Assembly (NCBI GenBank): GCA_017457285.1
Contig: JAFTHT010000049.1
Coordinates: 1 to 64,000 of the forward strand
DNA: 64,000 bases
Source of the DNA: Oscillospiraceae bacterium
GTDB lineage: Bacteria; Bacillota; Clostridia; Oscillospirales; Oscillospiraceae
Direction of reading: 5' to 3'
Shown: piece by piece, positions 27,278 to 37,018 of the stretch
How the letters are laid out: every line of letters begins with the position of its first letter
Numbering within the stretch: the stretch's first letter is position 1
Position numbers and translations under genes: made by a program
Notes under the pieces: generated by a model
What the model saw: the letters and a program-made list of their open reading frames with translations, nothing else
The model's database searches: none
Told to the model about the DNA's origin: nothing

Positions 27278-30200
27278 TCATTCAGCGAAGTAGCACTTGG
27301 CGTAGTAGCCGTAGACCGCAGTGGCGGACGCCAGCTCCTGGATGTCGGAGGCATCGTTTGCGGCGAAGCGGTCGCAGTAGGTGCCAACACTGTATGCGCC
27401 CACGTTGGAGGTGTAGCTGATACCGTTAGATTCGTAGACAGCCACCACATAAATCGCCTTATCCAGCGCCTTGGCAGCAATGTCCTCCACAGCAGCGCAG
27501 AAGATGCCGCCCTCGGACTGCATAGAAACAGAGCCTGTGGCATTCTCCAGGGTCAGCAGTTCCACATTGTTGTAAGCATCTTCCGTCCAGTAGTAGAGCG
27601 TCATGCCATCATCCACCGCAAAGCCGGGCTCGTAGTAGAAGTTGACAGAGAAGGCGCCTTCGAAGGAAACAGAGGGCTGCACGCTGAGGAAGCTGCCTTC
27701 CGTCATGGCGAAGTTGCCGGTCTTTGCCGCATCGGCAGAGGAAATATCCTCCATCATAGCGGCATCGTAGGCACCGGCCAGAGCAAGCTGATCTGCGGTC
27801 AGGTCCGCATTCATCAGTGCATCGGTGTTGTAACCGAAATACATCTGGGCGGCAGCGCCGTAATTCAACATGGCAACAACCAAGGATTTCAGGCTATCAT
27901 CCTGGGAATTAGCCAGGCGGTTCTTTGCGTAAGCCAGAGCGCTATAGCCGTACACATCGCTGTATACATAGCTGCCGTCGGACAGCTTTGCGTAGACTTT
28001 GAAATACAGGGTATCGCCCATGTTCTTAGCCGGGATGCCGTTGGTATGGACCATGTATTCGGAACCATTAAAGCTGGCACCGGGAATCACATCCACCGCA
28101 TCGGCGATGGTGCCATCGTTCAGCTTGGAGCCAAAGGTAATCAGGCCCATCTCCGCAGTATTGAAGTCCGTCAGTCCATCAACGGTGAAATAAATGTTAT
28201 AACGGATTTCATCCTCGAAGGACAGAGAAGAACTCGTGGGAACGAGGAGCGCGTCGGCGCTTTCGTTGTTATCCTTATCGAAACCACCCAACTCGGACTC
28301 GTTGCCGGTTTCGATGATATTGGAGGAAAGCTGCTCATTCATCAGATTCAGCACATCGTCGCCGGACAGTTCCGCCACACCGTTGGTAGCCATGGCGTTC
28401 ACAGAGCCGAGCTCCAGCCCCTTGTACTTCAGGGAACTGAAGGAAATCATGGCAGGAACGTCTTCTACCGCAGGGATGACCTGCAGAACCACCATATGGT
28501 AGCCGCCAATCACGGCACCCTCCGTATAGGGAATGGTGTAATACTGCTCGGTGGGAGTACAAATGGTGACCAGATTCTTCCAGACCATTTCACCGCTGTC
28601 ATTGACGGTGCCATAGACCAGCGTTGCGCTCTCATAGGTATAACCAGCACCAATGAATTTGCCATAATCGATGGCCCGCATAGCAATCTGGAGGTCATGG
28701 ACATCGGCATCCGTTTCTTTAACCATCATCACCAGGCCGGACTTGGTGAAGGTACCATCCATATAGACCTCATTGTTGGGTCCGAGGGTCAGATAATCGT
28801 TGACGGAGCTGACCTCCTGGCCCACATATTCCTGGCCGTAGGAACCGGAGGAAATATGATTCTCTGTCCAGGTAGTCAGGCCAGCGCTGATGCTGATACC
28901 GTCACCGCAGTCGGCTGCGGCGATATTGCCATCGATGATTTCGTTACGAATCTCGCTAAAGACAGCACCGTTTTCCACATCGCTGTAATTGACATTGGTG
29001 CTGCCAATGGGCTGGAACACACGAATGCCATCCAAATAGAGCTTGGTATCCAGCATTCCGGTCACATTGCCATTTTCATCGAAGGTCTGGCTGGGAACGC
29101 CGGAGATGACCACGATGTAGTCCTTAATCGCCAAATCATCCACACGGATAATCGGTACCTGATACAGCACTTCCGCGCCCATATCATCTTTGTTATCATA
29201 CTCGGTGATAACGGGAATCATCGCTACCGCAGAAGCGTTGCTGACCAGATTAACCATGCCGGTCTGGGCGTTGTAGGACAGATTACCATTTTCAAAAATG
29301 ACGTCAGCCTTGTTATAGACTTCAACAAAAATCAGGCCGGAGTCCACAGCGTTGGTCTGGGCAATGATTTCAAAACCGCTGCCGGTAAACTCAAAGTACG
29401 CCATAGGGCCAAGATGATCAATGGTAAGCTCATGCAGAGAATCGCCGCTCATGTTGGTACCGGCGTCATCGTAGGCATCATCACTGCCGTAATTGGTACT
29501 CTGATTCGCATCCTGCGTCAAATCGCCGCTACCGGTGCCCAGAGGTCTAAAGTTATTCTCCACTTCAGAACCCACATACTTGATGGCGGGGAAATCATCC
29601 TCGTAGTAGACCACCGTGGCGGGGATGACGGTGACGGTCCGGAAAATCTGCACCTCGTTGGCGATATCAACATACTTGTCCGCCAAGGGGGTGGGCAGGA
29701 AGCCTCTTTCGTGAGCGGTGAAAGCCACCTTGATTTGATTCAGCTCATCATTCATGAACTGACTGGGCTGGAAGGTAAGCTTGCCGTCCTCGATGTAGAA
29801 GGTGCCATCAGTACCCGCGATTTCGCCCTCGGTCATGCCGGTAAATTCGATTCGGTTACCGTGGGTATCGGACACAGAGGCATCAGTCAGCAAGCCATCG
29901 CTGCCCTTGACCCAGCCATAAGTACCGGACAGAGAGGTATCCTCCCAGACCTGCAAATAGTGGACAATCGCATCCACCGCCCAGTGGCCGCTCTTATGAC
30001 CAATATGGGTAAACATCATGTTATTCCCGGTGAACATATCGCCGGTAACACCGGGAAGCGCTGCACCGGAGCTGAACTCATTGTTCATGGGACCCATTTC
30101 TTTACCGTCGACAATCAGATAAGCCATGCAAGTGCCGTCGGTGTTGATACGGTTCTCAATACGGTAAACATGCTCAGCACTGGTGTTAAAGCTCGGGTCA

Positions 30201-33200
30201 ATATCCTTCAGCGCTATGCCAAAGTTATGATAACCGGCGGTATCACTGGTGCCGAAGGCCACGAGACCACTATCGGCTCTCAGATAAATATACTCATGTT
30301 CCGTGGTGCCTGTGGAAGAGAAGAGCATGACTTCTTCATCACGCGCATTCCCATTTCCTGCAACACCAGCCAAATCCAAACCAGACAGCTTAAATTCAAC
30401 CACCCATTGCTTGTCGCAGTTCAGCTGGACATAGTTCTTCAATTTACCATAATAGCCTTCCGTATCATCGGAGCTGCCACCCAGGGCCCATGCATTGGTA
30501 TTAACAATATTACCCGGCTCACCGGTAGAAACAGCATGCAGATTGTTGAGCGCACTGGCTTCCCAACGATAATTTTTCAGCTCAAAGCCATCCTCATAAA
30601 GATGGATATACTCATAGTTAGTCAGGTCGATGGGATGACCACCGGCACCCAGGTAGTTAAAGGTGAAGTCCTTTCCGCTGATATAGGACACATCTGTACT
30701 TTGCTGGGTTGTTGCAATCCAATAGGTGTCCAGACTGCCCACTTCGGTCCCATTGATATGCACATAGACTTTGTTGGTGCCGTCGGTATTCGGACGATTC
30801 TCAAGTCGGTAAGTCTGTGCCGTATTCAGGCTGTACCCCTTTGCGGTCAGATTGACACCATAGTTATCATAGGCACCATTGTGATAGTGACCCAAAGCAA
30901 TAAAGTCGGGGTTACTGCTTGTTTCCTTACCGTTGGAGTAGTTTCGGGTGTAAATATAGAGATTATCCGCAGTTGCACCTACCTCGGTCATAGAGAACAT
31001 CAATCCGCCGCTGTGGCTTCCATTGGTCTTCCATTCAATGACCCAAGGCAAATCATGGCGAAGATAGACGGGTGTGTCAAACTTGCCGATATAACTGGAT
31101 TTATTCGCACTAACCGGAGTAATGGCGTTTTCTGTATTCACAACCGCATGAAGATTAGAAACATCCTGCTCGATATATTCCACGGTACCGCTGACGCCAG
31201 TGATGCCAATGACCGTATTCAAAACTTCCTTACCGGCCAGATTCAGCACATCCTTACCAAGCAGGCTATTACCGGAGGACAAGTCCGCCACAAGGCCATA
31301 GTCCAGAACCACCGCCGTATCCTTATCGTCCAAAACGTAGAACATAATGGCGATGGTAAAGGTGGGCGCGGCGCCGGTCTTGTCGGAAATATTGGCATAA
31401 ACCGTATACAAACCGGCGGTCTTATACGCAGCAGTGATGTACACGTCGCCGCCGACGGAATTGGAAACGCAGGGGTACTCCATGGGGTTGCCCACGCCAT
31501 CGCACAGAGTGATGGCCATATGACCGGGGGCGGGAATGTCCTTATCGCCGTAGGTCTTGGAATTCTTCAAATCCTCATAGAGCTTTTCGCTGTCGATGAC
31601 GATCTTGTGGTTGGCCCACTGGAAGTAGGCGGGCTCACCGAAGGCGAATACCGTATGGGTATCGCTGCCGGACAGCTTATAGGCACCGTTGGTGGCTGTC
31701 ACCGTAAGAGGGTTGGTGAAGGAGTTGCTGTTCTGCTCCGAAGGTGTCTGGGTGTAGTAGAAGCCCCGCATGGTCACTGTACCGAAAGCCCACAGACCAT
31801 CGCCTTCGAACAAGCCGTCAGTGGCGTGGGTTTCTGTACCCGCATCGGAATACAGATTTTTCAGGAATGCCTTCAGCTCGTCGTTGGTGTCGAACGTGAC
31901 CTTGATGGGTTCAATCACTTGGGCGCCGGGTCTTCGCGGATCACTGGTATAGCCGGTTATCCAGGCCTCCAGATCCGTTACATCCAGCAGTCCCCCGTTT
32001 TTATCCCGGGTCAGGCTGGGATATTTTACAACGAGGCCATCCGTAGGATTCAGGGTAACGCCAATCTCAGAATCGGAGAAGGTCAGATTGTACAGCTTGG
32101 AGGTATCGCCATCGTTGGTCAGGGAGAAGCCGTACTCAACAGGCTGCGTGTTATCCACAACGCCGTTGTCGGGAATCTCCACACCACTCTGCCAGGCACT
32201 CTTCTCCACGGCCAGATCGGGAACCACAACGTTGATGTTAGTCTCAATGCGCAGGTTGGCACCGGTACCGTGACGTTCCATATAATAGAAGTCGAAGGAA
32301 TAGGTTTCGCCATCGCGCAGATTCAGCTTCTCTGCACGGGCGACTTCTTCCAGCGAGTGATTCTTACGGTTTTTCAGAACGTCTCTTGCCCAGTCAACAT
32401 AATGATTCAAATACATGATGGCGTTGGTGTTGTTATGGGTACCGCCCATATCCAGAACCAGCTCACCGTTGATAAACAGGTAAACGTCATCGTCACCATC
32501 GAAGTTGAACATGAGCTTATCGCCGTATTTATAGCTGAATTCACCGTTACAAACCAGGCTGTAACCGAAGTTCTGATTATCGTACCACAGATTACCGCCA
32601 TAGCCGGAGTAAGAGTTGACGCCATCATCCAGATAGTAGGGCGTATTGGATTCTCCTGCGGCGCCACCCTTATAGTGAACAGGAACAAAGGGGTTATAAG
32701 CCTCGCCTGCACCAAAGTAGGCAGTATAAGTCGCTCCGGACAAACCAATGGTCTTGGTGGTTTTGTTGTAAGTAACACCAGAGGTGTAAGGCGAAGCGTT
32801 GACGCTTGTCAAGGAAGAGTCAAAAACGTAATGTCCATAGGAAGTAGAACTGGTATTGGTGGACTTATACAGGTTCATGTAGTTGTAATCGCTCTGGAGT
32901 TTGTTGTAGGAATTGGGCACCCACAGGTTGTGCATCATGTAGTAGGCGGCATCCCACCAGGAAGTGATATACTGCTTGCAATCCAGCCAGGAACCTTCCA
33001 GATACTTGCGTTTTTTCATGGTTGCTTCATAAGAACCCACTTTGCCGGTGGTCTGGACACCATTGGCTTTATCGACCGTACGTCTGGTAACGTTCAGCTG
33101 CTTACACAGGGCCGTGGCAAAATCCATGGGAACACCCTGAATGCCGCTTATATTCGGGTCCATATCCACCATGCCGCCGTCGGTATAGCCGAAAATCTCA

Positions 33201-34669
33201 CCATTGGGAGTACCGGCGATGGCAGAGTAGTTTCTCCATCCGTCAAGCTCAAATTCGTAGACATCACGCATACGGTTCCGCAGGAAAATCTGCATGTAGT
33301 TCAGAACACTTTTCTTGTAAACAGGAAGGCCGTTTTCATCCAGAGAGGATTCCAGCAGACCAATCGTAGCATAGCCGTTGGCCTGGCTCTGGCCCACGAC
33401 CTGGTACAGACGGTAGCCCAGCGCTTCCTCAACCGTTACTGTGTTGGTGCCGCTCCAGGCGAAATTAGAAGAAGTATTTGTCCAGATATTAAACTCATAC
33501 GGATCATCATAATCCGTCAAATCCGTTGTTTTGTAAGCAATCAGAGGCTGCTGACCTGCGGTGGTGCGAGGTACCCCATCCGACGAAGCTGCCAACCATT
33601 TCACAATATTACCAACATTGCCAAAGGTACTCGTAGAATCCGTTAAGAAGGAAAAACCCTGGTTATTGTTATCGTAGTCATCTTTGGGAATGGCATCTGT
33701 CTTAGCGCTGTCCCAGTAATCCGTATCGCTGGCAGCACCCAAAGTACTGGCCCAGTAACCATACTGATATGCATCGCCTTCGTTGGGGAAAAAACCGACA
33801 GAGATCAGATCAAACTTGGCACCGGAGGGGCGTACCTTTTTGGTGGTGCCGTCAGACTGCTTCTCATCAACATCCGTCAAAGATGTATCCATAGGGAATT
33901 CCAGATACAGCTTATCTACTGTACCGGTCAGGTTTTTCAGGTCAATCACGGCCATATCCACATGCCGATCACCGCAAACATTGACCGTGCCGGATTTATT
34001 CAGATAGTAAGGCCCGGAATAAGCGCCACTCTGTTCCCGCACGGACTTAGTCTCGGACAAGTTCTTACTGATGCTGATTTGAGGTGCGCTAAGTGTAGAA
34101 CAGTTATACGCCCGGAATACGATGACCGCATAACGAACATCCTTAACATTTTTCGAGCCGTTAAAATCTGCAATCTGCCACTGCAGCGGTATACCATTGG
34201 TTTTATTGTTTACAATGTGCAGCAAAGATTTTCCGCCCAGGGAAGACGAAGAAATCGTTGCCCATTTACTGCCACCATAGGTACCACCGGTGGTTGCGAG
34301 AGAAACCGATTCAATACCGGAGCCATGGTAAACATTTCGTCCGCCGGCAGAAGTCGCCTTGCCATTGCCCGTGGCGCTGGAATCAGTTAAGGTGCCGGTA
34401 AAATCCATCCAGTAGGGTGACTCCGGCACATAGGATGTCGTATCCACATAGCCGTTTCTGCCCATCAGATAGTCAAACAGCATGCCATCGGCTTCATAAT
34501 CCATAATCTTAATAGGCATGGTAATGTAGTCCTTGGAGGTCAGGCTCATGCCATGTCCCTCGGACGTAATAGCAGAGGCGCTGAACCGCATAGCCGGAAC
34601 CATGCCGATTACCATCACGACTGCCAGCAGCGCGGACAGGAGTCTGCTGCCAATACTACGTTTTTTCAT
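27278..34669 (-). CDS. Giant secreted fibro-slime/LamG-like surface protein, 2463 aa
   Basis: The protein starts at ATG 34669 (AAGGGG eight bases upstream) with a signal peptide ending near FSASA. A long N-terminal region leads to a PA14-like fibro-slime domain, recognisable by FDGDDDVYLFINGELVLDMG and YYMERHGTGANLRIE (near 32270-32500). A DUF-like region with Ig-like folds follows. Two LamG-like modules come next (near 30000-31150), with HDLPWVIEWK and CDKQWVVEFK. After a further long region the last 300 or so residues (27278-28230) form a module also found at the end of the 1930-aa protein. There is no LPxTG or transmembrane anchor. Binding or cleaving of glycans is possible, but no catalytic site is recognised. 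Confidence 0.85.
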   Translation of the reverse strand: MKKRSIGSRLLSALLAVVMVIGMVPAMRFSASAITSEGHGMSLTSKDYITMPIKIMDYEADGMLFDYLMGRNGYVDTTSYVPESPYWMDFTGTLTDSSATGNGKATSAGGRNVYHGSGIESVSLATTGGTYGGSKWATISSSSLGGKSLLHIVNNKTNGIPLQWQIADFNGSKNVKDVRYAVIVFRAYNCSTLSAPQISISKNLSETKSVREQSGAYSGPYYLNKSGTVNVCGDRHVDMAVIDLKNLTGTVDKLYLEFPMDTSLTDVDEKQSDGTTKKVRPSGAKFDLISVGFFPNEGDAYQYGYWASTLGAASDTDYWDSAKTDAIPKDDYDNNNQGFSFLTDSTSTFGNVGNIVKWLAASSDGVPRTTAGQQPLIAYKTTDLTDYDDPYEFNIWTNTSSNFAWSGTNTVTVEEALGYRLYQVVGQSQANGYATIGLLESSLDENGLPVYKKSVLNYMQIFLRNRMRDVYEFELDGWRNYSAIAGTPNGEIFGYTDGGMVDMDPNISGIQGVPMDFATALCKQLNVTRRTVDKANGVQTTGKVGSYEATMKKRKYLEGSWLDCKQYITSWWDAAYYMMHNLWVPNSYNKLQSDYNYMNLYKSTNTSSTSYGHYVFDSSLTSVNASPYTSGVTYNKTTKTIGLSGATYTAYFGAGEAYNPFVPVHYKGGAAGESNTPYYLDDGVNSYSGYGGNLWYDNQNFGYSLVCNGEFSYKYGDKLMFNFDGDDDVYLFINGELVLDMGGTHNNTNAIMYLNHYVDWARDVLKNRKNHSLEEVARAEKLNLRDGETYSFDFYYMERHGTGANLRIETNINVVVPDLAVEKSAWQSGVEIPDNGVVDNTQPVEYGFSLTNDGDTSKLYNLTFSDSEIGVTLNPTDGLVVKYPSLTRDKNGGLLDVTDLEAWITGYTSDPRRPGAQVIEPIKVTFDTNDELKAFLKNLYSDAGTETHATDGLFEGDGLWAFGTVTMRGFYYTQTPSEQNSNSFTNPLTVTATNGAYKLSGSDTHTVFAFGEPAYFQWANHKIVIDSEKLYEDLKNSKTYGDKDIPAPGHMAITLCDGVGNPMEYPCVSNSVGGDVYITAAYKTAGLYTVYANISDKTGAAPTFTIAIMFYVLDDKDTAVVLDYGLVADLSSGNSLLGKDVLNLAGKEVLNTVIGITGVSGTVEYIEQDVSNLHAVVNTENAITPVSANKSSYIGKFDTPVYLRHDLPWVIEWKTNGSHSGGLMFSMTEVGATADNLYIYTRNYSNGKETSSNPDFIALGHYHNGAYDNYGVNLTAKGYSLNTAQTYRLENRPNTDGTNKVYVHINGTEVGSLDTYWIATTQQSTDVSYISGKDFTFNYLGAGGHPIDLTNYEYIHLYEDGFELKNYRWEASALNNLHAVSTGEPGNIVNTNAWALGGSSDDTEGYYGKLKNYVQLNCDKQWVVEFKLSGLDLAGVAGNGNARDEEVMLFSSTGTTEHEYIYLRADSGLVAFGTSDTAGYHNFGIALKDIDPSFNTSAEHVYRIENRINTDGTCMAYLIVDGKEMGPMNNEFSSGAALPGVTGDMFTGNNMMFTHIGHKSGHWAVDAIVHYLQVWEDTSLSGTYGWVKGSDGLLTDASVSDTHGNRIEFTGMTEGEIAGTDGTFYIEDGKLTFQPSQFMNDELNQIKVAFTAHERGFLPTPLADKYVDIANEVQIFRTVTVIPATVVYYEDDFPAIKYVGSEVENNFRPLGTGSGDLTQDANQSTNYGSDDAYDDAGTNMSGDSLHELTIDHLGPMAYFEFTGSGFEIIAQTNAVDSGLIFVEVYNKADVIFENGNLSYNAQTGMVNLVSNASAVAMIPVITEYDNKDDMGAEVLYQVPIIRVDDLAIKDYIVVISGVPSQTFDENGNVTGMLDTKLYLDGIRVFQPIGSTNVNYSDVENGAVFSEIRNEIIDGNIAAADCGDGISISAGLTTWTENHISSGSYGQEYVGQEVSSVNDYLTLGPNNEVYMDGTFTKSGLVMMVKETDADVHDLQIAMRAIDYGKFIGAGYTYESATLVYGTVNDSGEMVWKNLVTICTPTEQYYTIPYTEGAVIGGYHMVVLQVIPAVEDVPAMISFSSLKYKGLELGSVNAMATNGVAELSGDDVLNLMNEQLSSNIIETGNESELGGFDKDNNESADALLVPTSSSLSFEDEIRYNIYFTVDGLTDFNTAEMGLITFGSKLNDGTIADAVDVIPGASFNGSEYMVHTNGIPAKNMGDTLYFKVYAKLSDGSYVYSDVYGYSALAYAKNRLANSQDDSLKSLVVAMLNYGAAAQMYFGYNTDALMNADLTADQLALAGAYDAAMMEDISSADAAKTGNFAMTEGSFLSVQPSVSFEGAFSVNFYYEPGFAVDDGMTLYYWTEDAYNNVELLTLENATGSVSMQSEGGIFCAAVEDIAAKALDKAIYVVAVYESNGISYTSNVGAYSVGTYCDRFAANDASDIQELASATAVYGYYAKCYFAE

Positions 34670-34738
34670 AGGTATTACCCCTTTCAAAGTAAATCTGCCA
34701 AAATATGTAGAACGAGTTGCGTAATCGATACGCCGCAA

Positions 34739-35575
34739 CTACGAAGTTTCCGCTTCGGAAGACTCCTGCCAGGTGACCCGGACGATGCTGGCTTGATCCT
34801 CCTGGTAATGTCCAGAGACCTTTTCAGCCGCTTCCCCCGGGGCCAGGGTGCCAAATTTGATGCGATATGCAATGCCACCCAGGTACCGCCCGTCCTTATG
34901 TACTGCCTTGTAGTAAACAGTAACATTTTCCAGCGTTCGGTCGGAATCATTCTGAACCCGGAGCATATTGCTGCCATACTGGATGGTCAGCTCCTCCGGA
35001 TTCGAAATCGCTTCATCCGCAAACAGCGTCAGTCCATCCACATAGTCGAACACCGCATCATCCGTTATCGGCATTGCGTTCTTTTCCATAACCCAAGCGG
35101 AACGTCCCGCTGGAATAGATGAAATCTCGAAAACAACCTCTGTATCCCCCACCATGTAGATCAGCTTCCCATACTCCAAAAATTGGTCGGACATATTGGT
35201 AATCAAGAGGGACGCAACATTCTTTACATTCCTGTCGGTGCCATCCTCAACGAACTTTCCGGTATAAGCTGATGGATAGTCGCATCGCAGCAGAATATCA
35301 CTTGGTGGCTGATCCAGATTCAGATAAGGATTGTAGGGTGCAGTGGTTGGTGCCGTTGACGGAATCTGTGGCCTTGCAGGAATCGTCGATTCCGACGGGT
35401 CAGTAGCCGGGGTCCATGGATCCAAGGTCGGAGCGGAGGATTCTGTGGTTCGCGATTCATTTTTAGATGGCTTTTCGATGTTGGGGCGCAGCATAACCAG
35501 CAAAATAATCAGCACCAAAACAACCGCGGCGCAGACAAGTATCATCCATTGCCCGCTTTTTTCCTGTTTTTTCAA
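34739..35575 (-). CDS. Membrane-anchored protein with Ser/Thr/Pro linker, 278 aa
   Basis: A single N-terminal membrane segment (about 10-28) is followed by a Ser/Thr/Pro-rich linker (about 38-85) and a beta-rich extracytoplasmic domain. The last part (LRVQNDSDRTLENVTVYYK) resembles FxLYD-type folds. The start is TTG 35575, supported by GGGGGTGAT five bases upstream and a near-consensus promoter. It lies 69 bp before the giant surface-protein gene on the same strand and is probably its operon partner. Its role could be in surface display of that protein; that is a guess from position only. Confidence 0.75.
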   Translation of the reverse strand: MKKQEKSGQWMILVCAAVVLVLIILLVMLRPNIEKPSKNESRTTESSAPTLDPWTPATDPSESTIPARPQIPSTAPTTAPYNPYLNLDQPPSDILLRCDYPSAYTGKFVEDGTDRNVKNVASLLITNMSDQFLEYGKLIYMVGDTEVVFEISSIPAGRSAWVMEKNAMPITDDAVFDYVDGLTLFADEAISNPEELTIQYGSNMLRVQNDSDRTLENVTVYYKAVHKDGRYLGGIAYRIKFGTLAPGEAAEKVSGHYQEDQASIVRVTWQESSEAETS

Positions 35576-35626
35576 CGGTAATCACCCCCTGCTTTCTGAC
35601 AAATTTGAAGACAATAATTCAGCTAC

Positions 35627-35655
35627 ATTTTATCACTTGTTTCCCACTAGGTCAA
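35627..35655 (-). promoter_or_regulatory. Promoter of the 278-aa membrane protein and giant surface protein
   Basis: On the minus strand TTGACC (35650-35655), 17 bp and TAAAAT (35627-35632). It diverges from the promoter of the peptide-kinase operon about 70 bp away. Confidence 0.65.
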
Positions 35656-35726
35656 CAGTAATTATTGGAATTGAACAAATTTGGATTGTACAAAAAAGCG
35701 TAATATAATATTTTTCGCAAAAAGGC

Positions 35727-35755
35727 TTGCAAATATCGCCGGAGCAGGATATAAT
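35727..35755 (+). promoter_or_regulatory. Promoter of the peptide-kinase operon
   Basis: TTGCAA (35727-35732), 17-bp spacer and a perfect TATAAT (35750-35755). The expected leader before the ATG at 35839 is about 75 nt and has no obvious structure. Confidence 0.75.
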
Positions 35756-35838
35756 ATCGTGGTATTCAATTTAGATTCAGCAGAACGCAATTATTATTGG
35801 AAATCGCATTCTTGCTGGAACAGAGAAAGGAAGGTCAC

Positions 35839-36123
35839 ATGATGAAAAAATGCTACGAAAAGCCTATGGTGCAAGTAGAGTATTTTTCACTGACCCAAGC
35901 AATTGCGGCCTGTCCCGGCATCAAAATCAAAGGCGTTGGTTCGTCGCAGGATGTTTTGGACGATTCCGATGCCACCGAATATATGAAAAGCTACGCTAAG
36001 GCCTTCGGTTTTCTCAGTTCCGGTAACTGCTTGCGTGTTATGGATGGCTTCGCGGAGCCTGGCGGTTCCGGCGGCAACACCATCTGCTATCACGGCCCTG
36101 TCGTTTCTGCTTTCCTTTCCTGA
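35839..36123 (+). CDS. YEKP-type small peptide, possible kinase substrate or RiPP-like precursor
   Basis: The 94-residue product begins MMKKCYEKPMVQVEYFSLTQ, a leader-like start shared in general style with many short Clostridial peptides. A more variable part follows, containing Gly-rich stretches (EPGGSGGN). It has four cysteines (5, 25, 64, 83) and ends in Ser94. There is no Sec signal peptide or membrane segment. AAGGAAGG precedes two adjacent ATG codons (35839 and 35842); either could be used. The stop overlaps the kinase start as TGATG. It may be a ribosomally made, modified peptide; no cyclase, radical SAM, protease or exporter gene is adjacent, so this remains inference. Confidence 0.7.
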   Translation: MMKKCYEKPMVQVEYFSLTQAIAACPGIKIKGVGSSQDVLDDSDATEYMKSYAKAFGFLSSGNCLRVMDGFAEPGGSGGNTICYHGPVVSAFLS

Positions 36124-36986
36124 TGATCGTTTCCACGCCCTTTTATATTCGTTTCTCCGGCATAACCGTGAAATTCACCCCCCACAGGCCGGTCCTGTTG
36201 CCGGAAGAGTTTACCAGTTTACGATGCACCGATACGCAGGCAGCGGATGCTTCGTATGAGATTCGCCCCTTGGAGGTGCCCCTGTCCCCTGCTGAGCCTG
36301 TGTTTTATAACAACCAAGGCACCAGGATATACCACACAAAGGAAGGCTGGCTGCGTATCTATCCCATGAAGGCTTCAGAGGATGGGTGCCAGGTGGCCTG
36401 TCTTTTTCGCCCTGATGGGAAGCATACCCTGTATTTCCCTGCCCAATTGTGGCAGCACTACACCCGTCCGATGCACTGCGTGCCGCAGCTTGCCCTTGAG
36501 CTGCTGCTCCTGAAGCAAAACGCATTTCTACTTCACAGTTCCGTTGTTGAAAAACACGGAAAAGCCATTCTGTTTTCCGGGCCATCCGGCGCAGGAAAAT
36601 CCACACAGGCCGAACTGTGGGCCAAATATTTGGCTGCGGATATCCTGAACGGTGACCGCTGTGTCATCATGGAAAAGCCCGATGGGTTTTATGGCGGCGG
36701 CTCCATATTAGCCGGTTCCTCCGGAATCTATCGTCCGGAGCAATACCCCATTGCCGGAATATTTCTTGTAAAACAAGCACCCCGCAATTCCATTCGCCGG
36801 CTGGGGGCGCAGGCCCTAATCCCGATGCTCGGTCAGACCATCGTCAACAGCTGGGACCCGGAATTCATGGAAAAGCTAACTTCCCTATATCAAAACCTGC
36901 TTTCGCAGGTAAGGGTCTACGAATTATGCTGCCGCCCCGACGCTGGTGCGGTGCAGCTGGTATATCAAACCTTATTCCAAAAATGA
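36123..36986 (+). CDS. HPr-kinase-like P-loop protein coupled to the small peptide
   Basis: The 287-residue protein matches stand-alone HprK-like kinases. It has the lead-in LHSSVVEKHGKAILF, Walker A GPSGAGKST (153-161) and the metal/phosphate region LNGDR (175-179). The segment GGGSILAGSSGIY follows. The classic HprK N-terminal domain is replaced by an unrelated N-terminal part of about 130 residues, rich in aromatic residues. Relatives of this group phosphorylate precursor peptides in some lasso-peptide clusters, which fits its coupling (ATG at 36123 inside the peptide's TGA). A housekeeping HPr kinase role is less likely given length and context. A strong terminator follows. Confidence 0.8.
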   Translation: MIVSTPFYIRFSGITVKFTPHRPVLLPEEFTSLRCTDTQAADASYEIRPLEVPLSPAEPVFYNNQGTRIYHTKEGWLRIYPMKASEDGCQVACLFRPDGKHTLYFPAQLWQHYTRPMHCVPQLALELLLLKQNAFLLHSSVVEKHGKAILFSGPSGAGKSTQAELWAKYLAADILNGDRCVIMEKPDGFYGGGSILAGSSGIYRPEQYPIAGIFLVKQAPRNSIRRLGAQALIPMLGQTIVNSWDPEFMEKLTSLYQNLLSQVRVYELCCRPDAGAVQLVYQTLFQK

Positions 36987-37016
36987 TGGCGCGTTCAGCC
37001 GAACGCGCCATCATTT
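36981..37016. terminator. Bidirectional terminator between kinase and SGNH repeat protein
   Basis: AAATGATGGCGCGTTC (36981-36996) and GAACGCGCCATCATTT (37001-37016) form a 16-bp stem with a 4-nt loop, ending the two convergent transcripts. The kinase stop codon lies in the stem. Confidence 0.9.
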
Positions 37017-37018
37017 TG

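Noticed and set aside
23467..33646. Very long plus-strand frames opposite the surface-protein genes (about 1239 and 2225 codons)
   Set aside because: They lie in register with the real genes on the other strand. Such frames stay open because the real genes avoid TTA, CTA and TCA codons, which are stops in reverse. Their translations lack family motifs, signal peptides with ribosome binding sites and normal composition.
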